Shown: piece after piece, positions 51,502 to 64,000 of the stretch
How positions within the stretch are numbered: the stretch's first letter is position 1
Layout of the letters: every line of letters begins with the position of its first letter
From: Cruorifilaria tuberocauda
Lineage: Eukaryota > Nematoda > Chromadorea > Rhabditida > Onchocercidae
DNA length: 64,000 nt
NCBI GenBank assembly: GCA_013365365.1
Contig: JABVXU010000031.1
Location: 1 to 64,000, forward strand
Direction of reading: 5' to 3'
Translations under genes and position numbers: made by a program
The notes under the pieces: generated by a model
Seen by the model: the letters and a program-made list of their open reading frames with translations, nothing else
Database searches by the model: none
Told to the model about the DNA's origin: nothing

Positions 51502-53699
51502 TCAAGTATTGAGAGCAGTGACAGTTTCTGTACTTGAGCCGGTATCACCTTGGTTTCGATGATGTCTTATAGCGGTTTTTGATCCGTTTGACTGAAATTA
51601 GAAAATTACGCATGTGAGATAAGGCAGCTATTATAGTTTGAATAGCAAAAGCAAGCAATAAATGCCACAGCACCAAGAAAATAACGAAAAGGAACACTCG
51701 CAATACGAGAAACAAGGAATTAAGGAAACAATAAAGCAAACATATTTACTTGAAAATGTGCGTTCATCTGTTCCGAAATGTTAAGTACTTCGGCAACATC
51801 GGGACGTTTACTCGGATTCGAACAAATGCACCGAGATATTAAATCACGCAACTGAAAGCAATACTAACTTTTACAATACAATAACCCATAAAATCCTGCT
51901 GCGTTTATTGTTATTTGTAATATTATTTGTGAAATCAAATGCAGTTGTTTTGACTTTGGATAATAGCAGACTCAAAACAAAACCTGCTGTGAATAAATAT
52001 CAGCTGGTAAAGGTGGATATTCGCAATTCTCAATCTTTTTACATAATGAATATAAGTTCAATTTATCACCATAAAATGGTGATTGCAATGCAGCCATCTG
52101 CAAAAATTTCAAACATGAGAAAATATGAGCCAAAATATTTAGTTGGTAGAAGCATGAGTTTCCAAATTATACTTTATTTCATCGGTTCGCCAGGTTTTAC
52201 CACCCAATTCATTTCATTTTTACGGTCAACACACGAATGTATCTTTATTTAAATTCATCATTATTCAACAATTCCATTTTCCAAAAATGATGAAGTTATA
52301 TGAAATTTTGAGACGGAATAAAAAATTAGGAAGAAAGGAAAACAATTTATGAATTTATGTTTTGTCAGAGATAATTTTGCACTAACTTACTTCATACAAC
52401 AAGCAACCAATGCTCCATAAATCTGATTTGAAATTATACCCATTCTCTTGTATCCTTTCAGGACTCATATAGTACGGTGTACCAACTAAAGAATGTGCCG
52501 CTGTGGTTTTTGAACTGAAAAATCTACCAAGGCCAAGATCTCCAAGCTTCACGGCACCATCCGCGGTAATAAACACGTTTGCTGGCTTAATATCTGCACA
52601 ATACATCAAATAATTTATAGAAATATGCTTTTGTTATAACAGAAGTATGTAAATACGAAATGAAACAATAAATAAGAAAGAAATTAATCGTATGGAGAAC
52701 CTAAACAGGTGAATTGTAATTGATGAATTGTAAAATGCGAGCAAAACTTTACCTCTATGCATGATTCGTTTCGAATGCATGTGCTCCAATGCACGCACTA
52801 ATTGCACAAAATATTTCCAAATAGTGCGCTCGGGAATAAGGCGCCTACTTTTCTTGAAATGCTATATAAACATATGAAGATTAAGGCATATAATTTCTTT
52901 CAATATATCAAATAATAAGCAGCGAACATTATATAAATTTAAGAAAGCTACAACGCCATTAATGAGAAAATATAATAGTGATAAGTGTTGGACATCTCTT
53001 AAACATTTTCAAAACGCATCCCCATTTCCATACCAAGCGTGGTATTATACATATACTTTGAACTTTAAAAAATTCTCAAACTAACCCGTATCATACGACT
53101 TAGATCACCCGCATCTGCTAACTCCAGAACAATATTTAATTGATTGCTTTCAATAAAGGAAGCGTAATACCGAATAACGTTAACATGATTTAGCTGCTTT
53201 AAAAGATCAATTTCCTTGATGCAATCCTGTCGCGCCTTCGCATCGATCATATCATAAACCTTGAACAGAAACATAATATAGATTTCAGAAAATTCAGATA
53301 TACTGATAAGAAGAGAATTTGGAAGATTTTTTCGTTAGGGAGATCTCATTTATTAGTGGTTATTCCTAAGTTATATGTTATATTGAATGACACTAAGGAA
53401 ATAAATGAACTTGTTATTTAGAAAAACACAGCAAAGTCATTGAAATGCTCAGTAGTAAAGCATTTTTTTCCAGATCATAATGAACACATCTAGTAGATGG
53501 CAAGTAATATTAGTCAAAATCATTTTGTTGAAATAAACTTCTATCAAATGATAACCTGAACTTTCTTCAGTGCAACATAGCTACCATCTTCTTTACATCG
53601 TGCCTTATACACTTCCGAAAATTGTCCTTTACCGATTTTCTTCTCAATTTCAAATGCATCTAATTTTCCATATCTCGCTGACAAATCATTTGTCGACAT
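51502..53699 (-). CDS. nekl-3: NEK6/7-type protein kinase
   Basis: Ser/Thr kinase of the short NEK6/NEK7 class; in C. elegans the NEK6/7 member NEKL-3 acts in moulting and endocytosis. Seven exons, minus strand: 53556-53699, 53086-53259, 52753-52861, 52391-52593, 51984-52097, 51750-51851, 51502-51591; 311 aa (human NEK7 302). Visible: Gly loop [12 protein letters not shown], catalytic lysine VALKK, the family block [35 protein letters not shown] in place of DFG (normal for this class), activation loop [17 protein letters not shown], then [20 protein letters not shown]. The second Tyr of IRYYASF is kept, the equivalent of the autoinhibitory Tyr of NEK7. The short N-terminus (about 14 residues before the kinase) and a 25-residue polar C-terminal tail are the only differences. 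All motifs needed for catalysis are present, so an active kinase is expected. Confidence 0.95.
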
Positions 53700-55300
53700 T
53701 TCCTTCTTTTCCTTAGATTGTAATATGTATATATATTTCAAATAAATTTGTGCTTGCATGGAAAAGTGAAAAATTGATTCTAAACATAATTCTTAAGACA
53801 TTTAGTTCGCGCAATCAGAGAACTCTGATGAAGCGAAGAGAGGAAGAATGCAGAGATATAAAATGCGAATCATTAAGTAATCAGAAACTTGCTTTGATCT
53901 ATAAAAATTGACAGGAAAGAGAAAATTCAACTATTTTGTATTTACAGTCGCAAATTTTGTTTACAAAGATTAATTTGATAAAATTCATTTTCTCTTCTAC
54001 GTAGTATAGTAAACGCAGAGCTTTAATAAGCTTGATGATAATGTTGCTAACATTCAAAAAAAGTTAAGAGTCAAAGAGAAGTATGCCGGCAGTAAACACT
54101 AATAACACGGATACGATAAGAAAGATAAGAGCAGATTGTTCACATCAGTATGCGCGACTCAATACTTGTCACTGATAGTAGTGCGACGTCATCTTCCCCA
54201 TCACGATGCATGACACGGTAATGCATGGAGTGTCCCATAGCAGTTTTATTGCAACTTTAAAATTGAAATGATCCACTTCCAGAAATTCCTTTACTGTACT
54301 TTACGATGAAGATATTCTAATATAATAGCGATGCTTTCTTTCAATTATAGGCATGGACAACTATGTACTAACAGGGAACTCTCATACAGTGTAAATACAG
54401 CTTAGCATTCTGAACAAATCTCTCATATCACTTCTTATGACTTCAAGGAATTTCGGAAATTTTGGGGATTATGAATTCTCTGGTAATTTTGACTGCATTA
54501 CTTATGTAATATATAGCGAATTTTTTGCATTTATCATTATCGATCATCTCATGATTGCTAATATGTTCTCAAACTGCCAGCATCTACTGCCCAGCATCTA
54601 CCGCCCTGTTACAAGATGTAATTCCGCTTAACTATTCTAGCAATTAATTTGTGGAATAATTTGAATTATTCTTGAACTAACGAAATTAAGCATGTTATCC
54701 ATAAATGTAATAAATTCTCTCGACTTCAATATCATTAATTTCAAAAAATTTATTTAAAATTATTTCTCTATCCTTATGCATAAGATATAAAAGATTTTTT
54801 TTGCAATAATTTTCTCGTTATTCAAACATATCATGCAATTTTTACCGTTTTCTGCCCTGAAAAGTTCCAGCAATACAAAACTGCTGTGAAATACAAAATT
54901 TTCACTGATGAACTAAATGACAATAATTTTCAGATGTATATAATACTAATCAAGGCTAACCTTATGCACAATAGCTTATTTTTAATTCTACTTTAATGAA
55001 AACAATTTTCAAAATTCATCATTGGTGATATTGTGATTTCGAAGTTAATTTAACCTGTTTAAAACAGCACAATACTATAACAAGATCGAATATGCAGTAC
55101 TACACATAACTATCCTAATAGAATTAAGTGTGATAAACAATAGTCTGAGAACAGAAAAAGACATTTGTTTGGCAAAACAGAGAATTGATTCAAAATATGA
55201 AATAGAAGTGTCGAACTTAACTATATTCATAATCTCCTATCATTTTGCTATAAAACTGCAACAGTGATAAACTATTTCTATGAGAAAAAAGCCCCACTTT
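53700..55300. other. Intergenic region upstream of the NEK gene
   Basis: 1.6 kb between the HAP40-like stop and the NEK start. Nearest the NEK gene it is AT-rich; at 54118-54245 it becomes GC-richer and includes a CRE-like GACGTCAT at 54185-54192. This is a reasonable promoter candidate, but no TATA box or start site can be assigned. No coding exon seen. Confidence 0.4.
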
Positions 55301-57979
55301 TTATGTATTCCTATTGATAAATTTATCCGCAAAACCTCTTTTATCTAATCCACCTCTATCCATAATATCATCCAACAATTTCACAGCTAACTTAATGCAC
55401 ATTGGATTAAAATATTTTTTGAGAAAATCGAAACTTTTCTTAGCCATTTTAACATCACCAAGTCGGAGTGCCATTACAAATTCGTAAAAGTAGAAATATA
55501 AATCCTTAGATAATGAAGAATCTTTTGGTGGCAGCTTTTTCCACGGTACTTTCTGTTCCTTTTTTGTCTTCTCGTCAAGTGTCAAAGAGGACTTATCATA
55601 CATTGACAGTAATAAACGATGTCGAGCAGATATATCGTCATTCTGCAAATGAAAAATGCATCAAACGGTTACGATCACGAACTTTGCTATCAATTGTTGT
55701 CCTCGTATACTATGTGATTGACAACCACTTTTTTGATGCGGACATATAGTAATCATTTACTTGGACCTCATACTTTTAGAGTGTATCATTTCATTGCTTT
55801 ATAAACATTTGGTACTTGAAAGAGATTAAAATGATATTATATGAAATATATGAATATCATATAAGTCTTCATTAAGACTATGCTTTGACGTAAAGGAAGC
55901 CGAAGTTCAGATATATGTTTGTGCTTGGGCTCAAATAACCAGAAACTAAGAAGAGTGCTTATTAGACAGCGAGAGCTAAAGCATTGTGCTCATTTTTTCT
56001 AAATAATAACATACTGTAAAAAAGATAACGGTTACTCAAATTTTGATAAACAAATTACGCCAATTGTGCTACATTAGATGTTATACTATATTGATGAATT
56101 ACGAAATTGTTTACTTTCCGCTGTAACAGCAAAAGCACTGACGCAATTTCGCAATTTCTCAGAAGTTCATCACCGTAACCAAATCTAAGAATTGAAAGTA
56201 TTTTAATTTCTTTAATATTTTCACTCTGATTTTAATAAAATTGATAATAAAATTGACGTGGTAATTCAGTAAAAGATTTTTTCAGACTTCAAATTTCAAA
56301 TTATGGTTATTTCCAACTTCGAGATCTTTGGATTATAGTTATTTTCCAAGAAAGAAAAAGATGCAAAAAAAGCATTTCACTTTGGATTATCTGTATTCTT
56401 CATATGAATTGCCCACAGATCATCAACAGTTGCAAGTGCGTCTGCATACATCTCTAATTCAACCTGGCAGGCTGCTAATTTCTGCAAAGCTGCCAAGAGA
56501 CTATGAAATTCCGTTTTCAAAAACTCGACTCCTTAAAAATAAATATAAATATATAGAGATTAAGTAAAAACATTGGCAGACTAAATAACTTGAATGTGAT
56601 TACTCGATCAAGAATTAAATGTACTTTTCTATTTCCGTAGTACCTTCTAAACTGTATTGATCATAGTGTAAACACACTAAAACAATAAGTTATTTCCTTA
56701 TATATTCCATATATTTCCAAGTGAGAATCTGAAACAAGACTTCCAAGATCACAGAATACAATGGAGAATATAAAAACCTCGTAATAAAAACGGCAGCGCC
56801 TGTTGATATTCATCAATGCTGCACAGTGTGGAGCCTAATTCAGTGCAGTGTAAACCGGCTAGCCAAAATCCCTCATGATCCACGATTAACTCGATTGCTC
56901 GATTGTAACAATCCTGCATATAATTCAGATAATCGGAACACGCTGCAATAACATGAGCTATGAGTGGTTAATAAATGGCAATGAACTGAGCAAATAAAAT
57001 TAGTTATTGGAAAATCAAATCACCAAATTAACATAATTTATGCGCTTATGTTAGACATGCAGTGCCCCTTCTATGTGCAATGAAATATTATTTTTTTTAT
57101 ATCAAGTAATGAAAGAAACCCTCGACAATAATCGATGAATAGACAGTTAAAGCTTTTAACAACACTTATATTCATTTTCTTCAAAACGCTGAAAAACGTA
57201 ATGGAAAATTAGTTAGGTTTTGTGCTGGAAACTGTGAACATGATCTATTTGGTCTGGGGGAACTTTCAATCTACCCATTACTTTGATAAGCAGTAAAAGA
57301 AACGATTTCTTACTATTGTAGCACTATAAAAATTTATAAGCAACGAAAAGAGTACCAAATATGTTCATTTCATAATTGCGCATTTCTGCATTTTTGAAGC
57401 ACCGAGCAGCCTTCAGATAGTGATCATACTGCATGCTCCAGTCACCTATTTTTTCATTAATTTTTGCCATTTGTATATGGCACATACCAGCATACTGCTC
57501 ACACTCTTCATCCCTAAAATGATTTTTAAAAGCAAAACAAAAAAAAATTCTGCAAAAGTTCAAGTAAAAGCACTAATGTTTATTGTTTCTTAAAATTGCT
57601 TTTTCCGTCGTTTTTCCTTTCATTCTGTTTTCTTTTTTTTCTTGATTTTCTTCTACAGAAACACAACAGTTAAATAAATTGTTCATTCAGATGAGCGTAA
57701 ATGGGAAAATTCTTCTACAGATTTTCCAAAAAAAATGCAAAAGACTCCATTTTTCATATCTATAATCTGGAAACAAGATTGCAATGCAATGTGAATTAAA
57801 CTAATATTAATACATCTCAGTAACCCTATAAAAGAATAAAAATCAAACTGGAAACGTAATGCGAGATTCGCAAGTTCTGCCAAAACTTGCTGATTATTTG
57901 GTTTTTTCAAAAATTTCTTTTTTAATGAATCTAATGCTGATTTGTATTCCTTCCATGGATCCCTGTAAGGTTCAACCAT
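55301..57979 (-). CDS. HAP40/F8A-like TPR protein
   Basis: Resembles human F8A1/HAP40, the huntingtin-associated helical-repeat protein linked to Rab5 and early endosomes. Five exons, minus strand: 57849-57979, 57356-57513, 56778-56942, 56428-56531, 55301-55642; 299 aa. Shared blocks: SLKKKFLKKPN against human KLKKRFLRKPN, EECEQYAGMCHIQMAKI against QECLPYAAWCQLAVARC, KAARCFKNAE against EAARLFLRQE, and LQKLAACQVELEMYADALA against [22 protein letters not shown]. The proline-rich central insert of the mammalian protein is absent, explaining the shorter length (human 371). The donor of exon 4 at 56428 (ACT-gttgat) is chosen only because it keeps phase; the true exon may run 40-50 bases further. 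A strong TTTTCTTTTCAG lies 24 bases upstream of the ATG, a likely trans-splice acceptor. The 513-base gap to MED22 upstream is compatible with co-transcription. Confidence 0.68.
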
Positions 57980-58003
57980 AACACATACTAGTCGCCGAGC
58001 AAA

Positions 58004-58016
58004 ACTGAAAAGAAAA
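58004..58016 (-). promoter_or_regulatory. Probable spliced-leader acceptor of the HAP40-like gene
   Basis: On the minus strand the polypyrimidine run TTTTCTTTTCAG ends just before base 58004, 24 bases upstream of the ATG at 57979, with no intervening GT donor pairing needed. In nematodes such unpaired acceptors before a start codon commonly receive a spliced leader. Inference from sequence alone. Confidence 0.45.
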
Positions 58017-58492
58017 CCGACATTTCCACAACCATGTAATCAATCTTTCAATATTAAAATATACAAGAATTAAAGTGATGAAGCTGTCACGGCTTGTATG
58101 CTGCTGCCTACTCAGGCAAAAAAATTGCTGCATGGAACTTATTTTTAGAAACATCTGCATATGAATTGTTTAAAAAGTGAACTCATTTATCTATCCCTAC
58201 ACTCCAACAACCTTCAGTATCAAACGACAACAAATTTAGCATTTCTATAATAAACACGCAAAACCATCATCTTGAAATAATTCATATATATTTCGGATGA
58301 AAAGCTATGGAATCAGATAATAGAAGTTTTCCCGACTTGTTCAACTGTAACAGAAACAACCTGATGCAAAGGAAATGTATGTGGAAAATAACTCGTTTGT
58401 GTTTGCGAACAACAGTATGAGATCAGTACTTTATTGATGTATGTACATGTATATAATACAAAATATGCAATTTAGTTAAACAATCAGTAGAG

Positions 58493-60078
58493 TTAATGCC
58501 TAATTGAAAAATGATCCATCATTTCTCTATCAATGTCTGTTATCATCGATGATGTATCCAGACGCATTGCATCATATCGCGATATACATTCATCCATTTT
58601 TTTTTCAGCTCGATCTTCGGCACTGAAAGTAGAGACTGAAAATAAATATCAGTAGAAAATTTGAAAATTCAGATAACTTCCATTTTAAGAATAAAAAATA
58701 TCAATTTTTTAATTCACATATTTTCTAGCAAAAGGAAAGTGAAAGACTTTTACATATGAGGAACAAAAATATTTCATATTACTCATGGCATTTCTCGAGA
58801 GATAATTACTCGACCTTAACAGATAAGAATCGCTTTACAACTAACACAATGATGAAAAATATTCCCTATTCCTATCATGATACATGTCAATCAAAGCGAA
58901 ATCATTGAGAGCAAAGAAAATGCATACCATGAAATAATAGTTTAATATTTTCTTAAATCTTAGTTATCACATAGATTTTTACCTCCATCAAATAATACTA
59001 ACTGAACCTGAAACTAGAAAACCGAACTGATTTTTTGATCTCAATGATATAAGAAAGCATACCTCTGGATAGCATAACTCAGAAAATTGAAGTCATGTAA
59101 AATTAGGAACTCTTTCAAATCGTGCGTTAATTTCAATAGCTCATCTGCAGCTCGTATCTGAAAATTTTAGCATAACCTCGATGATTTACTGACTAAAAGA
59201 TACAGTCCTGATATTTATTCAAATAGCTATTAGACTGATAGTAATTTGCTTATAAAAATCAGCAATTGGTAAAAGTTTCGATGATAATAAAACGAATATC
59301 ATGGTAATACAATAACGTAGGAAAACCATGAGTGATTCCTCCAATGTAATCTACTTTTGTTTTCTATGAAATGAACAGCGCCGAATTCACAGAATTTTCA
59401 ATTTTAAATTTTCAATCTTGTTGTGTTTAATGCAATAAGCTACTTTTTTTTGGGGAATAAAAATGAATAGGTTCGAAATGCGCTACGGAGATGTTTGTCT
59501 CAATTAAAATTATCCAAGATAAATTTGATAAAATTTCAAAAATTTCTGCCAACCATCAGAGTAGCCCGTGCAGCAGTTTCGTTCCTCATTGTATAATAGT
59601 CACTCATTCGACCAACTGGATTTTTATGTGCCGCATCGTCAATGTTAATCTACAAACCAACTTCATCCAGCAGAAAATTTTTGAAAAAAGTAATACTATA
59701 TAAAAATTGTTTTTTGAGCTATAAACTATTTGAGGTACTATGCGATCTCTGACAACAATGCAGAACCAGTTCTCAAATCATTTAACCAATCCTCTGATTT
59801 TAATAATATAAGAATTCAAAATGGGGTAACAACATTATTTGTTTTAGCCGAAGAATATTAAATTTACCACTTTGTGTAACTTTTGAGAATGAAAGCATGG
59901 AAGAAAATGGTCAAAAATGAAGAATAATAACCTTTGCAACAGAGATTATATTAACAAAATTATCATTCAACGATTTGATGTTATCCTTTAGTCGGCGTTT
60001 ATATTCTTGTACAATCAGCGTTTTCGTTGCTATATTTCGGCCACTTTTCCTCACCGTTGCAGCTGACACTTGTGCCAT
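58493..60078 (-). CDS. mdt-22: Mediator complex subunit 22
   Basis: Head-module subunit of Mediator, the RNA polymerase II coactivator. Four exons, minus strand: 59932-60078, 59554-59649, 59063-59157, 58493-58622; 155 aa. The N-terminus carries EYKRRLKDNIKSLNDNFVNI, matching human MED22 YNKRLKDDIKSIMDNFTEI; later come RNETAARATLM, IRAADELLKLTHDLKEFLIL (human VRAGESLMKLVSDLKQFLIL) and HDFNFLSYAIQRSAEDR. The C-terminus (residues about 125-155) is Met/Asp-rich and less conserved. Exon phases close fully and each acceptor ends in AG. Exon 2 uses a TTTGTAG acceptor. Start chosen at the only ATG in the conserved frame. It is the most upstream of four co-oriented genes in this stretch; the two CACGTG motifs upstream are described separately. 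Confidence 0.92.
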
Positions 60079-60771
60079 GCTTCATTCAACAAAAAGTCAC
60101 TTTAATTCGAAATAAATAATTTTCAACTTCAAAAATTTAAATAAGACACAGATCTTTTTACGGAAATAATAAATCTGTGTATAATCAAACAAAAATTTTC
60201 TAACATGATATTTTGAATGTACTATGAAAATGAATTCCTCATATTTCTGACTATGCACTATTTTTGTCCCGGACTTTCAGTCACGTGCCTATTTTTCGCG
60301 TCGTACTTCTATGCATTACTGAAATGCATACTCAATTTGAACGAGTTAAACGACATGACTCACTGCTTCTGCTCTAAGTTACTTGTAAGTAGAAAAAGTA
60401 AACCACGTGCGAAGTAATGCAAAGTGTCACATACATTAAAGTACCACACGTACCCTCCCCGTCTTCCCCAACCTTTTGTCTCTACCCGCTTCGCACCTTC
60501 CATTCTATCGTTCACATTAAGTAACCGCTACACATGTTTTCCTAGATCTTCCGAAATGAGTACTCTCTACAATTTTGCGTAGCTGTCTGTCACCTCATTA
60601 AGTTCAGAAAGAAAACCTACTTGACGCGACGTCCGTTGACCTGTAATTTGTTAATCGGTGGGTTCCGTTATTTCCTTCATTTCTTCCGATAGCTTCAAAT
60701 TTTAAATACCATAATTGATTTTAGTGCTATACAGTAATGAATTCTCCCCCCTCTAGCGTAGTCATTTTGTA
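60079..60771. promoter_or_regulatory. Upstream region of MED22 with two CACGTG E-boxes
   Basis: Within this gene-free 0.7 kb are CACGTG at 60282-60287 (context TCACGTGC) and at 60404-60409 (context CCACGTGC), 122 bases apart, followed by a pyrimidine-rich, GC-richer stretch around 60450-60500. CACGTG is the core site of bHLH factors such as MYC/MXL and TFEB/HLH-30 types. Whether either is used here is unknown. Confidence 0.4.
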
Positions 60772-61565
60772 TTATTTTTCCAAAACCATTGCTGTAAGTG
60801 TCTTTCTTTGTACCAGCAGTTCGGTTTGCTGGAGAGAAGTGATCTGTGAGAAAATGTGAACATTACATGATAGGAACAAAATCGATGAAGAGATAGTTTA
60901 GAAACCAAAGTAGTGGTAATAATTTTGAACGTGTTGTGAGAAATTTCAATAATTTCTTTCTCGATCTTCACACCCATTGTAAAAACTAAATTTTAGATTG
61001 ATATGAAATGTCATATTCAGCGATTAGTGAACTTTATATTATTAGTTCTGTTATGAAATGGAATGAATTGATAACGGAAGAAGAATACTGGTCACAGATA
61101 AAGACACTTCGAATATTATCAGTTTCCAACTGTGAAAGAAGTTTATGATGTCTGTCGATTCTATGCAACATGTCACCAAACTGCAAAGTTATTATAATTA
61201 CTTTTCTTTCTTACTTAAAATCTTTGTTGGATTAAAAGGTGATATAAAGTCGTTTAAATTTGAATAATTTACTTTACGTATTTATATCTTCTTCCTTTCT
61301 GGTAAATGAAACCTTAAAATTCTTTCTTGTAAATATGGTACGATAGGATATACTGTTGAAAATAATATACAGTAATGTTTGATTTAACAACATGTGCATA
61401 ACTCTCGGACTGTATACGCTTAGATAAGCCTCTTTGATAATGCAGGAATTTCTATTATTATTTCGGACATATGTTGAACCGTTGAACCACTTCTATTTTT
61501 GCAGATTAAGCTTTCTTTTTCTTAAATTTGTCAAGGTCTAGTTTGAGTTTTTTCTAAAAAAAATC

Positions 61566-64000
<2,435 letters not shown>

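Noticed and set aside
51800..51845. Sequence resembling a tRNA T-arm (GATTCGAAC)
   Set aside because: It is the antisense of a NEK kinase exon and no other tRNA elements surround it.

Overview
The window is AT-rich nuclear DNA from an animal. Coding exons are short, introns run from about 100 bases to several kilobases, and most 3' splice sites read TTTCAG or close to it. Gene structure, acceptor consensus and the similarity of the encoded proteins to nematode and human families point to a nematode, most likely a parasitic clade III (filarial-type) worm; that placement is inference. No prokaryotic operon, CRISPR array, tRNA, rRNA or viral gene was found. Exons were assembled by hand from reading-frame phase, GT/AG boundaries and remembered family sequences. 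The phases close for FARP, NEK, MED22, the HAP40-like gene and the Ca2+-regulated carrier; for PIG-X one acceptor is not AG.

Layout. 1-6.8 kb: gene-poor DNA rich in inverted and tandem repeats, with one orphan exon candidate. 6.8-9.8 kb (minus): SLC25A42-type mitochondrial CoA carrier, lacking its first exon. 10.2-18.6 kb (minus): SLC18B1-type MFS transporter with a 5.9 kb first intron, lacking its C-terminal half. These two broken ends face each other across an (AAT)n microsatellite. 18.6-32.4 kb: a 14 kb gene-poor interval holding a probable MITE, strong hairpins and a GC-richer island. 32.5-48.4 kb (plus): one large 25-exon FARP1/2-type gene (FERM, FERM-adjacent, DH, PH, PH), predicted 1,921 aa, with a possible short FERM-only form. 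49.1-60.1 kb (minus): four compact genes in the same direction, PIG-X (GPI mannosyltransferase I subunit), a NEK6/7 kinase, a HAP40-like TPR protein and Mediator subunit MED22. 60.8-61.7 kb (minus): a possible small coiled-coil gene. 61.6 kb to the end (plus): an EF-hand, Ca2+-regulated mitochondrial carrier (SCaMC/SLC25A24-25 type), cut by the window edge.

The genes are mostly housekeeping or cell-biological and are not obviously one pathway; two mitochondrial carriers lie at opposite ends. I found no convincing new multi-gene system. The points most worth a second look are the double truncation at 9.8-10.2 kb, the TTTCAT acceptor in PIG-X, the divergent DH core of the FARP gene, the MITE at 22.58 kb, and the perfect hairpins at 21.7-21.9 kb.
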